From Pseudomonas lundensis (GTDB lineage: Bacteria > Pseudomonadota > Gammaproteobacteria > Pseudomonadales > Pseudomonadaceae), in the NCBI RefSeq assembly GCF_002269125.1, contig NZ_NQKI01000031.1, forward strand, positions 1-55,577: DNA of 55,577 bases. Direction: 5' to 3'. Below, in pieces: positions 24,245-32,039 of this stretch. The translations under genes were made by a program, and so were the position numbers. Positions within the stretch are counted from its first letter, which is position 1, and every line of letters starts with the position of its first letter. The notes beneath the pieces are model-generated. The model made no database searches, was not told the origin of the DNA, and was given only the letters and a program-made list of their open reading frames with translations.

Positions 24245-24716
24245 CGGCTAATGAAGCGGTCTTGAGCGCGTCATCGCCGCTCAAATCTTTCATGGCCTTG
24301 GCCAGGCTGGCGTTGAGCGTGATCAGACTGGCCGTCAAGCTGGAAATCTCGCCCTGCAACGCAGACGCTTGAGCCTTGGCCTGTTCCGGGCTCAGGCTGC
24401 TGTTGGTCAACACTTGTTGCAGTTGCTGCTGCTTCTCGGCGATCTGTTTTTTGACCTCGCGAATCATTTTCAGCAGCTTCTGAATGTTATCGGGCAAGCC
24501 GCTGTCTTCGATGTCGTTGTTATTAGCCTTTTGTGCACCGGCTGCTTTGAGGGCAGCGCCGGAAATAGTGACCGACACGCCTTCGGCTGGCGCAGCGGCA
24601 TCTACTTCAAGTGTCGCGTTTTTATCGGCCGTTTTCGGGTTCTGTGCATTCTGCGCAGGCACCGCGATATGCAACATGCCACTTTGACCCAGGGTTACTC
24701 CACCCATCGACGACAT
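24237..24716 (-). CDS. FlxA-like coiled-coil protein
   Basis: This 159-residue soluble protein has a low-complexity Ala/Asn-rich N-terminal half and a Gln/Lys-rich coiled coil at about 85-140 (LLKMIREVKKQIAEKQQQLQ, then LSPEQAKAQASALQGEISSL). This layout matches FlxA-like proteins, small products of flagellar class-3 genes with no assigned role. ATG at 24716 has AAGGGAG upstream; the open frame to 24737 would use TTG. A sigma-28-like promoter sits upstream, in line with that family. Convergent with hemN, with an eight-base overlap of the two coding ends. Confidence 0.68.
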   Translation of the reverse strand: MSSMGGVTLGQSGMLHIAVPAQNAQNPKTADKNATLEVDAAAPAEGVSVTISGAALKAAGAQKANNNDIEDSGLPDNIQKLLKMIREVKKQIAEKQQQLQQVLTNSSLSPEQAKAQASALQGEISSLTASLITLNASLAKAMKDLSGDDALKTASLAAK

Positions 24717-24748
24717 CTTCCCTGCTCCCTTTATCAACGATAACTTTT

Positions 24749-24775
24749 ATATCGGCCAAATCCTGCCTTCCTTGA
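24749..24775 (-). promoter_or_regulatory. Candidate sigma-28 (FliA) promoter of the FlxA-like gene
   Basis: Read on the minus strand: TCAA (24775-24772), 15 bases, then GCCGATAT (24756-24749). This is a near-perfect Pseudomonas FliA promoter. The end of the -10 element lies 32 bases before the ATG at 24716. Confidence 0.72.
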
Positions 24776-24820
24776 GACCTACGCCCACAAAGGGTGCACT
24801 GGTCTGGATTCCCGTGCTGA

Positions 24821-24834
24821 GTTACCCTTGTAAC
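24821..24834. promoter_or_regulatory. Perfect palindrome before anr
   Basis: GTTAC-CCTT-GTAAC is a 5-4-5 palindrome centred 38 bases before the anr ATG. It has the spacing of a CRP/FNR-type operator but not the FNR half-site. Its role is unknown. Confidence 0.35.
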
Positions 24835-24865
24835 TTATGTGTGTTTTCCCACAAGGATTAAAGAA

Positions 24866-25600
24866 ATGTCTGAGCCAGTAAAACTGCGCGCTCATAACCA
24901 GGCTCACTGCAAGGATTGCAGTTTGGCGCCTCTGTGCTTACCACTTTCATTGAATCTGGAAGACATGGACGCGCTGGATGAGATCGTCAAGCGAGGCCGC
25001 CCCCTAAAAAAAGGTGAGTTCCTGTTTCGCCAGGGCGATACGTTTGGCTCGGTGTACGCAGTACGTTCTGGCGCGCTCAAGACATTCAGCTTGAGCGACA
25101 GCGGCGAAGAGCAAATCACGGGCTTCCACTTGCCCAGTGAACTGGTCGGTCTGTCCGGCATGGACACCGAAGCCTATCCGGTGTCGGCACAGGCGCTGGA
25201 AACCACTTCGGTGTGCGAGATTCCGTTTGAGCGTCTCGATGAACTGGCGCTGCAACTGCCTCAACTGCGTCGTCAATTGATGCGCGTGATGAGCCGCGAA
25301 ATCCGCGACGATCAACAAATGATGCTCTTGCTGTCGAAAAAGACCGCCGATGAACGTATTGCCACGTTCCTGGTTAACCTGTCTGCCCGCTTCCGGGCTC
25401 GCGGGTTCTCGCCCAACCAATTCCGCCTGAGCATGTCACGCAACGAAATCGGCAACTACCTGGGCCTGGCCGTTGAAACGGTCTCGCGGGTGTTCACGCG
25501 CTTGCAGACTGACAAATTGCTGAGCGCCGAGGGCAAGGAAGTGCACATCCTTGATCCAATCAAGCTGTGCGCGCTGGCAGGCGGATCCCTGGAAGGCTAA
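24866..25600 (+). CDS. anr: Anaerobic transcriptional regulator ANR (FNR homologue)
   Basis: This 244-residue CRP/FNR-family activator uses an oxygen-labile [4Fe-4S] cluster to sense low oxygen. Candidate cluster ligands are Cys15, Cys18 and Cys24 (HCKDCSLAPLC) and Cys117 (TTSVCEIPF). A cyclic-nucleotide-binding fold, a dimerisation helix and a C-terminal helix-turn-helix with VETVSRVFTRLQ follow, the E-x-x-S-R recognition pattern for TTGAT half-sites. ATG at 24866 follows an AAGGA site and gives the length of P. aeruginosa ANR. Likely targets in this window are ccoN2 and hemN. Confidence 0.97.
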   Translation: MSEPVKLRAHNQAHCKDCSLAPLCLPLSLNLEDMDALDEIVKRGRPLKKGEFLFRQGDTFGSVYAVRSGALKTFSLSDSGEEQITGFHLPSELVGLSGMDTEAYPVSAQALETTSVCEIPFERLDELALQLPQLRRQLMRVMSREIRDDQQMMLLLSKKTADERIATFLVNLSARFRARGFSPNQFRLSMSRNEIGNYLGLAVETVSRVFTRLQTDKLLSAEGKEVHILDPIKLCALAGGSLEG

Positions 25601-25647
25601 AGCCGCTATACTGGCGCGCTTAATGCACGCCAGGACACTCCCACACC

Positions 25648-26193
25648 ATGGTCTTCAACGACTTCTGCTTAAAATCGCTGATCCGCCCGGTCATTGACTT
25701 CCCCAAGCCGGGCGTGATTTTTCGCGACATCACCCCGCTGTATCAATCCCCCCGCGCCATGCGCGTGATTGCCGATTCGTTTATCGAACGCTACGTAGAA
25801 GCCGACTTCACCCACATTGGCGCCATGGATGCACGCGGGTTTCTGATCGGATCGGTGCTGGCTCACCAGCTCAACAAGCCCCTGATCCTGTTTCGCAAGC
25901 AGGGCAAACTGCCGGCGGATGTGATCGCTGAAGGCTATCAGACCGAATATGGCGAAGCGTTTCTCGAGGCGCACGCAGACAGCTTGTGCGAAGGCGATTC
26001 GTTGCTGATCGTGGATGACCTGATTGCCACAGGCGGCACATTGATTGCTGCCGCCAATCTGGCACGGCGCATGGGAGCAACAGTCTTTGAAGCGGCGGCC
26101 ATTATTGACCTGCCAGAGTTGGGCGGCTCAAAGCGTCTGAATGACATCGGCATTTCGACCTTCAGCCTGACTGAGTTTTCACTGACCGAATAA
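25648..26193 (+). CDS. apt: Adenine phosphoribosyltransferase
   Basis: This 181-residue purine-salvage enzyme makes AMP from adenine and PRPP. The PRPP loop is LLIVDDLIATGGT near 120-132, and VIFRDITPLYQSP and AMDARGFLIGS are the other conserved blocks. It stands alone downstream of anr and is convergent with recR. Confidence 0.96.
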   Translation: MVFNDFCLKSLIRPVIDFPKPGVIFRDITPLYQSPRAMRVIADSFIERYVEADFTHIGAMDARGFLIGSVLAHQLNKPLILFRKQGKLPADVIAEGYQTEYGEAFLEAHADSLCEGDSLLIVDDLIATGGTLIAAANLARRMGATVFEAAAIIDLPELGGSKRLNDIGISTFSLTEFSLTE

Positions 26194-26199
26194 AGCGTC

Positions 26200-26229
26200 G
26201 CCCTTGTTGCCATGATCGGCAGCAAGGGC
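26200..26229. terminator. Bidirectional hairpin between apt and recR
   Basis: GCCCTTGTTGCC pairs with GGCAGCAAGGGC (one G-T pair) around a six-base loop, between two convergent genes. Confidence 0.75.
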
Positions 26230-26236
26230 AATTGCC

Positions 26237-26839
26237 TCACAGCGCGATAGGTTTGCGCCCGGCGAACGAATGCGCCAGTGTGCCGCCATCTACCAATTCA
26301 AGCTCGCCACCCAACGGTACACCGTGGGCGATGCGCGAGGCGATCAACCCTTTGCTGTGCAACAACTGGGCGATGTAATGCGCAGTGGCCTCGCCTTCGA
26401 CCGTCGGGTTGGTAGCCAGGATGACTTCCGTGAAGGTGCCTTGCGATTCAATCCGCGCCATCAGCTGCGGAATGCCAATCGCCTCTGGCCCCAAGCCATC
26501 AAGCGGCGACAAATGCCCCTTGAGCACGAAGTAACGACCGCGATAACCCGTTTGCTCCACGGCATAGACGTCCATCGGGCCTTCCACCACACACAGCAGG
26601 GTGTCATCGCGACGCAGGTCCGCGCATTGCGGGCACAGATCGTCTTCGGTCAGGGTGCGGCACAACCGGCAATGCCCCACGCCTTCCATCGCCTGACTCA
26701 ACGCCAGCGCCAGACGCGAGCCACCACTGCGGTCACGCTCCAGCAACTGCAGAGCCATGCGCTGCGCGGTCTTTTGACCCACGCCCGGCAAAGTGCGCAA
26801 GGCATCAATCAGTTGGCGAATCAGGGGGCTAAAGCTCAT
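26237..26839 (-). CDS. recR: Recombination protein RecR
   Basis: This 200-residue protein works with RecF and RecO to load RecA at gaps. A helix-hairpin-helix start (LIDALRTLPGVGQKTAQRMA) precedes a C4 zinc finger (CRLCRTLTEDDLCPQC), a Toprim domain (LLCVVEGPMDVYAVEQ) and the PLGGELELVDGGTL tail. It follows ybaB on the same strand, with a terminator hairpin between them. Confidence 0.97.
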   Translation of the reverse strand: MSFSPLIRQLIDALRTLPGVGQKTAQRMALQLLERDRSGGSRLALALSQAMEGVGHCRLCRTLTEDDLCPQCADLRRDDTLLCVVEGPMDVYAVEQTGYRGRYFVLKGHLSPLDGLGPEAIGIPQLMARIESQGTFTEVILATNPTVEGEATAHYIAQLLHSKGLIASRIAHGVPLGGELELVDGGTLAHSFAGRKPIAL

Positions 26840-26950
26840 AGGGAAAAGTCCGACAAAACAACGAGAGGCGGTTTATACCCGCCCGGTCAGGCAGCGTCAA
26901 ATTCTCTCGCCACCCCCGCAGCCTGCGACAGCGACGACAAAAAGCGGACA

Positions 26951-26980
26951 AAAAAAAGCCGGGCGCGGAGCCCGGCTTTC
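26951..26980 (-). terminator. Rho-independent terminator between ybaB and recR
   Basis: On the minus strand AAGCCGGGC pairs with GCCCGGCTT around a five-base loop and is followed by a T run. It lies directly after the ybaB stop. Confidence 0.85.
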
Positions 26981-26990
26981 CAAAAGCGCC

Positions 26991-27329
26991 TTAGAACGGC
27001 AGCTTCATGCCCGGTGGCAATTGCATGCCCGCGGTCACGCCGCTCATTTTGTCCTGGCTGTTGGCTTCGATCTTGCGAACTGCGTCGTTGACGGCCGCAG
27101 CGAACAAGTCTTCCAGCACTTCGCGGTCATCATCGCTCACGCCTTCCAACAAGCTTGGGTCAATGCTGACACGCTTGATGTCGTGACGCCCGGTCATGAC
27201 CACGCTCACCATATCGCCACCCGCCTTGCCGGTGACTTCTGCGTTGGCCAGTTCTTCTTGCATCTTGGCCATCTTTTCCTGCATCTGCTGCGCCTGCTTC
27301 ATCAGGCCGGCCATGCCACCTTTCATCAT
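26991..27329 (-). CDS. ybaB: YbaB/EbfC nucleoid-associated protein
   Basis: This 112-residue DNA-binding protein of the YbaB/EbfC family binds DNA as a dimer. It begins MMKGGMAGLMKQAQQMQEKM, the usual amphipathic helix, and ends in the Met/Pro-rich GMQLPPGMKLPF. The frame is open to 27380, but the ATG at 27329 is the family start. It is encoded 74 bases after dnaX in the usual dnaX-ybaB-recR order. Confidence 0.93.
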   Translation of the reverse strand: MMKGGMAGLMKQAQQMQEKMAKMQEELANAEVTGKAGGDMVSVVMTGRHDIKRVSIDPSLLEGVSDDDREVLEDLFAAAVNDAVRKIEANSQDKMSGVTAGMQLPPGMKLPF

Positions 27330-27403
27330 GGGAATCACCTCAAATAGTCTATGCACACGATGCCCATGGCCTTGGACCACGGGCTGAAATTTTTTATCCG
27401 CCG

Positions 27404-29431
27404 TTACACACCCTGGGGCTCGACCACGTCGACAGGTTCAATCGTATCGTCGCGCACGGATGCGTCGAACTGTTGAATCATTTGCTGGACCAACGGATCG
27501 CCATGGATCGACTCCTCCGCCAGACGCTGACGCTCGGCGCGCATGCGGGCGGCCGCTTGCGCCGGGGTTTCCTGCTCGGGCTTGATCAGCTCGATGGTGA
27601 CTTTAAGCGTGCGTTGCAAGTACTGGTTCAGGGCATCGTTCAAGCGGCGCTGCTGGGTCGCGTTAAACAACGCACTGTGCGCCGGGTCCAGGTGCAGCAG
27701 CCACTCATCCCCTTCAGCCGAGATCAATGTGCAGTTGGCACCAATGCTCGCCGTCATCCCCGATACCGGTAAGTTGGGGAACATGTTCAGCCATTCAAGG
27801 GCCAGCCCTGTTGCCGGCATCGCGGCTGGCAACGGTTCAGGCTCCGGCGCGGGCTCATGCTCGGCAGCATGCTCACTGGCCAGTTCGTCCAGATAACTAT
27901 AGGCCGCCGAGTCCATATCCGACTCGATGTAATCTTCATCCAGCGGTGGCTCGTCATCGCGGTCCATGCCTGAAAGGGCCGCATCGACTTGCTCGGCGGT
28001 CGGCTCCGGGATCGCTGCGGACGTCCATTGCGGCGCGTCGGGCACAACGCTGTCCGGGGTAGGCAACGGCATCGGTGGCAATGCTGGCGGCTCACTGACG
28101 GTGTCCAGCACCGGCTCGGGGGCAGGTTCCTGCTCGACCACCGGCACAGCAGGCTCATTCCACGGCAAATCGATTTCCGCAACCGCAGGCGCGGGGGCAG
28201 GCGTCGGTTGCGGAGCAACCTCCGGGACAGGCACCGCTAAGGGCTGCGGCGCCACCTCGGTGGTCGTCGCCACGGATTGAGCGGAATCAACTGTGGCCTG
28301 GCTGATCCCCACGGGCTTTAGCGGCTGACTCGGTGCGTCCCCGGTGTCGGCAGGACGGAAAGCCAGCATGCGCAGCAGCACCATCTCAAAGCCGCCACGC
28401 GGGTCTGGCGCGAGGGGCAAATCACGGCGGCCAATCAGGCCCATCTGGTAATAAAACTGCACATCTTCGGCGGGCATCGCGTGCGCCAGCGCCAACACCC
28501 GATCCCGGTCGCCGTGGCCATTGTCTACGCCCTCAGGCAATGCCTGGGCAATCGCCACGCGGTGGAACACGTTGAGGATTTCCGACAGCACGCCACTCCA
28601 GTCCGGCCCCTGCTCGGCCAAATGACGCACGGCCTCAAGCAAGGCTTTGGCATCGCCCTGAATCAAGGCGTGGAGCAGGTCAAATACCTGACCGTGGTCC
28701 AGCGTACCGAGCATGGCCCGCACATCCGCGGCCAGCACTTTACCTTCACCGAACGCAATCGCCTGATCGGTCAGGCTCATCGCATCGCGCATCGACCCAT
28801 CGGCCGCACGGCCGAGCAGCCACAGCGCATCGTCTTCAAACGGAACGTTTTCGACACTCAGTACATGGCTCAAGTGTTCGACCACGCGCTCCGGGGTCAT
28901 GTTCTTGAGCGAGAACTGCAGGCAGCGGGACAAGATGGTCGCCGGCAGCTTTTGTGGATCAGTCGTCGCCAGGATGAACTTGACGTAGGGCGGCGGCTCT
29001 TCAAGGGTTTTAAGCAGCGCATTGAACGAATGGCTGGAGAGCATGTGCACTTCGTCGATCAGGTAGACCTTGAAGCGCCCGCGGCTAGGCGCGTACTGCA
29101 CGTTATCGAGCAGCTCGCGGGTGTCTTCGACTTTGGTGCGGCTGGCCGCATCGATTTCGATCAGGTCAACAAAACGGCCTTCGTCGATTTCGCGGCACAC
29201 CGAACACTCGCCACATGGGGTCGAGGTGATACCTGTTTCACAGTTCAGGCATTTGGCGATGATCCGCGCAATGGTGGTCTTGCCGACGCCACGGGTACCG
29301 GTGAAAAGGTAGGCGTGGTGCAAGCGCTGACTGTCCAGGGCGTTGATCAGAGCCTTGAGCACATGGGTCTGGCCGACCATTTCGCGGAACGAGCGCGGAC
29401 GCCATTTACGTGCAAGAACCTGATAACTCAT
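27404..29431 (-). CDS. dnaX: DNA polymerase III subunit tau/gamma
   Basis: This 675-residue clamp-loader ATPase loads the beta sliding clamp. Walker A is GTRGVGKT at 45-52. The zinc site uses Cys64, Cys73, Cys76 and Cys79 (CGECSVC). Walker B is VYLIDEVHMLS. A long Pro/Ala/Glu-rich linker (about 380-550) joins the ATPase part to the C-terminal polymerase- and helicase-binding domains. I did not see an A AAA AAG slippery site, so only the full-length tau form is predicted. Confidence 0.96.
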   Translation of the reverse strand: MSYQVLARKWRPRSFREMVGQTHVLKALINALDSQRLHHAYLFTGTRGVGKTTIARIIAKCLNCETGITSTPCGECSVCREIDEGRFVDLIEIDAASRTKVEDTRELLDNVQYAPSRGRFKVYLIDEVHMLSSHSFNALLKTLEEPPPYVKFILATTDPQKLPATILSRCLQFSLKNMTPERVVEHLSHVLSVENVPFEDDALWLLGRAADGSMRDAMSLTDQAIAFGEGKVLAADVRAMLGTLDHGQVFDLLHALIQGDAKALLEAVRHLAEQGPDWSGVLSEILNVFHRVAIAQALPEGVDNGHGDRDRVLALAHAMPAEDVQFYYQMGLIGRRDLPLAPDPRGGFEMVLLRMLAFRPADTGDAPSQPLKPVGISQATVDSAQSVATTTEVAPQPLAVPVPEVAPQPTPAPAPAVAEIDLPWNEPAVPVVEQEPAPEPVLDTVSEPPALPPMPLPTPDSVVPDAPQWTSAAIPEPTAEQVDAALSGMDRDDEPPLDEDYIESDMDSAAYSYLDELASEHAAEHEPAPEPEPLPAAMPATGLALEWLNMFPNLPVSGMTASIGANCTLISAEGDEWLLHLDPAHSALFNATQQRRLNDALNQYLQRTLKVTIELIKPEQETPAQAAARMRAERQRLAEESIHGDPLVQQMIQQFDASVRDDTIEPVDVVEPQGV

Positions 29432-29572
29432 TGATAACCGTCGCGTCTAAAAAGCGGAAGGCGCTAATGCTAGCGGAGCAAGGCCAAAATTGCATCCGAT
29501 GTGGCCGTCTAATCTGGCTATGCTGCTGCCTGACGGGCTATTTCTATCATTTTGGCCCCTGCCGGAGACCGT

Positions 29573-30316
29573 ATGCGCTGGACCCACTGGATACTGCTAC
29601 TGGCCGCATTACCCTGCCAGGCCCAACCGCCGCCCTTGCGCTTCGCCATCGTGGACAGTTGGGCAATGCCCATGGTGCGGCACGAGAATGGCCAGCCCAC
29701 CGAAGGGATTCTCTTTGATGTGATGCAAAGCCTGGCACAGCACGTCGGACACCCGGCGCACTTTCAAGTACTGCCCCGTGCGCGGGTTCAGAGCGCCATG
29801 GACCATGGCGAAGTGGATGTGCGTTGCTTTGTCAGCCGTTCATGGGTCGGCCCGAACGCCGACCAATATTTGTGGAGCGAGCCCCTGATCCAGCAACGCG
29901 ATGTCCTGGTGGGCACGCGTCAGCGCCCTGCCCCCGTCGATCTGCAGTCTCTGGAACGGCAATCGGTCGGCACTGTACTCAGCTACACCTACCCCTCACT
30001 GCAACCCTTGTTTGATGCGGGCAAATTGCAGCGCGATGACGCGCGCAGCCAGGATCAAGTGTTGCAAATGCTGATCATCGGACGCTTCAACTATGCGGTA
30101 AGCAATCAATGGGCTGTGGACTGGATTAACAAAGACCTCCAGCCGGCTGACCAACTGCACGCTGTGGCGCTGGTCCAGGAGCAACGGCTCGGCTGCATGG
30201 TGCGGGACGATCCGCAGCTACCCACAGGAAAAATCCTCAACACCCTGTCTGCCATGCGCCAATCCGGGGAGATTGAGCGCATCATTTCTCGCTACACCGC
30301 GCCCACCCCGCTGTGA
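29573..30316 (+). CDS. Periplasmic solute-binding-like protein (SBP family 3)
   Basis: This 247-residue exported protein has a signal peptide MRWTHWILLLAALPCQAQ followed by a family-3 extracellular solute-binding fold. It contains LRFAIVDSW, GILFDVMQSLAQHVG, VDVRCFVSRSWV, a switch around SVGTVLSYTYP and the end-helix IERIISRYTA. It has no ABC permease or ATPase beside it, so it may be an orphan sensor rather than an importer. ATG at 29573 with GGAG upstream was preferred to one at 29552. It is convergent with the GGDEF-EAL gene, four bases apart. Confidence 0.8.
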   Translation: MRWTHWILLLAALPCQAQPPPLRFAIVDSWAMPMVRHENGQPTEGILFDVMQSLAQHVGHPAHFQVLPRARVQSAMDHGEVDVRCFVSRSWVGPNADQYLWSEPLIQQRDVLVGTRQRPAPVDLQSLERQSVGTVLSYTYPSLQPLFDAGKLQRDDARSQDQVLQMLIIGRFNYAVSNQWAVDWINKDLQPADQLHAVALVQEQRLGCMVRDDPQLPTGKILNTLSAMRQSGEIERIISRYTAPTPL

Positions 30317-30320
30317 CGGC

Positions 30321-32018
30321 TCAGGCGCAGGCTGGCTGCAACCACGCCCTTGGCGGCTCGAAACCGGCCACCCAGCTCGCCACCTCGCGAATCGGCATGG
30401 GCCGGGCAATGAAATAGCCCTGCGCCACTTCGCAGCCTAGCTCCATCAGCAAGCAACCCTGCGCTTCGCTCTCCAGCCCTTCGGCGATCACGTTGCGCCC
30501 GAACGCCCGCGCCAGCCCCACGACCGCCGTGGTCAGGGCCAAGTCATCCTGATCGTGGAGAATGTCACGCACGAATGATTTGTCGATCTTGATGGTCTCG
30601 GTCGGCAAGCGCTTGAGATAGCTCAGCGAGGAATAGCCTGTTCCGAAATCGTCCAGCGAAAAACGCACACCTAGTGCCTGACACGCTTTGAGGCATTGAC
30701 TGACATGTTGCATGTTTTCAATGGCCGCCGACTCGATGATTTCGAGATCAAGCTTTTCGGGTGGCACGTCCGCATACCGTCCCAGCAACACCTTGAGGCG
30801 CGCCACGAAGTCCGACCGCTGAAAGTGCCGGGCCGCAATGTTGACACTGATCGACCAGTGCGCCCCAGCCCGCTGCCATTCGTGCATTTGCCGGATCGCC
30901 TGATCGATTACCCATTCCCCGATATCAATAATCAAGTCGGTCTGCTCGACCACCGGCAAAAAATCGCAGGGCTCCATCAGCCCTTTCTTCGGGTGATGCC
31001 AGCGCAACAAACCTTCAAAACCCAATACCTCGCCAGTACGCATGTTGACCTTGGGCTGGTAGTGCAAACACAGCTCACCCGCCGCCAACGCCTGGCGGAC
31101 CCGCTCGACCTGTTCGTGGGTGGCCTTGATCTCGCGCCCCTTGAGCACATCGAACACGTAATAGCGGTTGCGCCCGCTTTGCTTGGCCACGTACATGGCT
31201 TGATCGGCATGGCGCAATAATGTGTCGGCGTCTTCGTTGTCCAGCGGATACAGCGTGACACCAATACTGGCACACACACTGAGGCTGTTTTCACCCACCG
31301 TGTAGGGCCTGGAAATGGCTGTCAACACGCGCTGCATGGCCCCGTGCAGCTCGTCCGCATCCCGCACATGGCGCAGGATCAAAACAAACTCGTCCCCCGC
31401 CAGACGCGCGACGACATCATCGCCGCGCATGATACTTTTCAAGCGTTTGGCCACCTCGATCAGCAGCAGGTCGCCACTGGCATGCCCGTAACCATCATTG
31501 ACTGCCTTGAAGCCGTCCAGGTCGAGCATGCACACCGCCAACGGAATACCCTCGGCGCGCGAAGATGCAAGGGCCTGATTCAACAAGTCGGACAAGTAGG
31601 CGCGGTTCGGCAAACCGGTCAATACATCGTGACCCACTCGCCACTGCAGGGTGTGTAGCAACTGACGTTTTTCGCTGACATCAAAACGGATCGACAGGTA
31701 TTTGCGCACTTGCCCCGTGGACTCATCCACCAGCGGCACCATGGTGCTGTCCACCCAGTAGACCGTGCCATCTTTGCCCCGGTTACAGATCTCGCCTTTC
31801 CAGACCTTCCCCCGGGCAATGGTGCGCCACATGCCCACAAAGAACTCGGGCGGGTGAAAGCCCGAGTTCAGTATGCGGTGATTGGCCCCCAACAACTCTT
31901 CACGCGGGTAGCCCGACACGTCGCAGAATTGCTCGTTGACGTAGGTGATGCGCCCACTTAAATCGGTTTCAGAAAAGATCGCCGCAGCATCTACAGCTTT
32001 GCGGTACATATCGTCCAT
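30321..32018 (-). CDS. PAS-GGDEF-EAL cyclic-di-GMP turnover protein
   Basis: This 565-residue cytoplasmic signalling protein begins with a PAS/PAC domain (about 5-120: IFSETDLSGRITYVNEQF). A diguanylate cyclase domain (about 125-290) follows with the variant active motif AGDEF at 207-211. An EAL phosphodiesterase domain (about 305-550) has E335-G-L-L-R, VNIAARHF, LEIIESA, LDDFGTGYSS and IKIDKSFV, so the catalytic set of the EAL domain appears complete. Net activity cannot be told from sequence. It starts 21 bases after the stop of the Aer-like gene, indicating co-transcription. Confidence 0.93.
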   Translation of the reverse strand: MDDMYRKAVDAAAIFSETDLSGRITYVNEQFCDVSGYPREELLGANHRILNSGFHPPEFFVGMWRTIARGKVWKGEICNRGKDGTVYWVDSTMVPLVDESTGQVRKYLSIRFDVSEKRQLLHTLQWRVGHDVLTGLPNRAYLSDLLNQALASSRAEGIPLAVCMLDLDGFKAVNDGYGHASGDLLLIEVAKRLKSIMRGDDVVARLAGDEFVLILRHVRDADELHGAMQRVLTAISRPYTVGENSLSVCASIGVTLYPLDNEDADTLLRHADQAMYVAKQSGRNRYYVFDVLKGREIKATHEQVERVRQALAAGELCLHYQPKVNMRTGEVLGFEGLLRWHHPKKGLMEPCDFLPVVEQTDLIIDIGEWVIDQAIRQMHEWQRAGAHWSISVNIAARHFQRSDFVARLKVLLGRYADVPPEKLDLEIIESAAIENMQHVSQCLKACQALGVRFSLDDFGTGYSSLSYLKRLPTETIKIDKSFVRDILHDQDDLALTTAVVGLARAFGRNVIAEGLESEAQGCLLMELGCEVAQGYFIARPMPIREVASWVAGFEPPRAWLQPACA

Positions 32019-32039
32019 GATTCACTTCACGCCTTGCAA

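Noticed and set aside
28481..29434. 317-codon plus-strand frame opposite dnaX
   Set aside because: It lies wholly antisense to dnaX, where conserved motifs are clear on the minus strand.
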